55,064 nucleotides of DNA from Pseudomonas citronellolis (GTDB taxonomy: Bacteria; Pseudomonadota; Gammaproteobacteria; Pseudomonadales; Pseudomonadaceae), in assembly GCF_029335315.1 (NCBI RefSeq), contig NZ_JARJLT010000139.1, forward strand, positions 1 to 55,064, written 5' to 3'. Shown piece by piece: positions 55,051-55,064 of this stretch. The notes under the pieces were generated by a model. That model worked only from the letters and a program-made list of their open reading frames with translations. It searched no databases and was not told the DNA's origin. A program made the position numbers and the translations under genes. Positions within the stretch are counted from its first letter, which is position 1. Each line of letters begins with the position of its first letter.

Positions 55051-55064
55051 TGTGCGGAGGGATC

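Overview
The window is high-GC DNA that reads as a chromosomal segment of a Pseudomonas. The right-hand part carries the pseudomonad housekeeping order ychF-pth-rplY-prs-tRNA-Gln-ispE-lolB-TPR lipoprotein / hemA-prfA-prmC-moeB-murI-pagL-phrB-hemH. The species cannot be fixed from the sequence; a relative of the P. aeruginosa / P. citronellolis / P. nitroreducens group fits the gene order and GC.

Region 1 (about 1-15,900) is a catabolic cluster. It encodes three metal-dependent amidohydrolase-superfamily enzymes, a fumarylacetoacetase-type hydrolase, a cytochrome P450, a carboxymuconolactone-decarboxylase-family protein, a CoA-ester beta-oxidation set (three acyl-CoA dehydrogenases, enoyl-CoA hydratase, 3-hydroxyacyl-CoA dehydrogenase, thiolase), an exported two-Cache-domain protein, a DMT transporter and a short-chain dehydrogenase. 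No acyl-CoA ligase, CoA-transferase, P450 redox partner or pathway regulator is in the window, and I cannot name the substrate. Four promoter regions of this cluster share a 25-bp imperfect inverted repeat, TGAACA-N13-TGTTCA, which suggests one regulon under a regulator encoded elsewhere. Two paralogous amidohydrolases near the two ends of the cluster both have Asn where the superfamily normally has its metal/catalytic Asp.

Region 2 (about 16,000-18,700) is a scar of decayed genes: an exported helical protein, a frameshifted glyoxalase/VOC gene, an IS1182-like transposase fragment with a nonsense codon, and a 5'-truncated aldehyde dehydrogenase with an in-frame stop, the last two fused head to head.

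Region 3 (about 18,800-22,900) has a small envelope-protein cassette divergent from an XRE regulator, with a double GTTGA-N3-TCAAC operator between them, then an MFS exporter and a LysR regulator.

Region 4 (about 23,083-32,110) is an integrated-element remnant. It holds an internally deleted radC, a recombination-directionality-factor-like protein, a YqaJ-type exonuclease, a DUF932 protein, zinc-ribbon/glycine-zipper proteins (one frameshifted), an AT-rich HTH-ImmA/IrrE peptidase gene with an overlapping partner gene, and a P4-type tyrosine integrase next to ychF.

Region 5 (32,300-55,064) is core genome: translation, nucleotide, isoprenoid, outer-membrane lipoprotein, heme and peptidoglycan functions. 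It also contains a probable light-responsive operon (flavin oxidoreductase, DUF523/DUF1722 protein, MerR/LitR-like regulator, photolyase) with TGTACA direct-repeat operators like those described for PplR in P. putida. After this come hemH, a chemoreceptor and an M48 lipoprotein peptidase, with REP-like repeats in the intergenic gaps.
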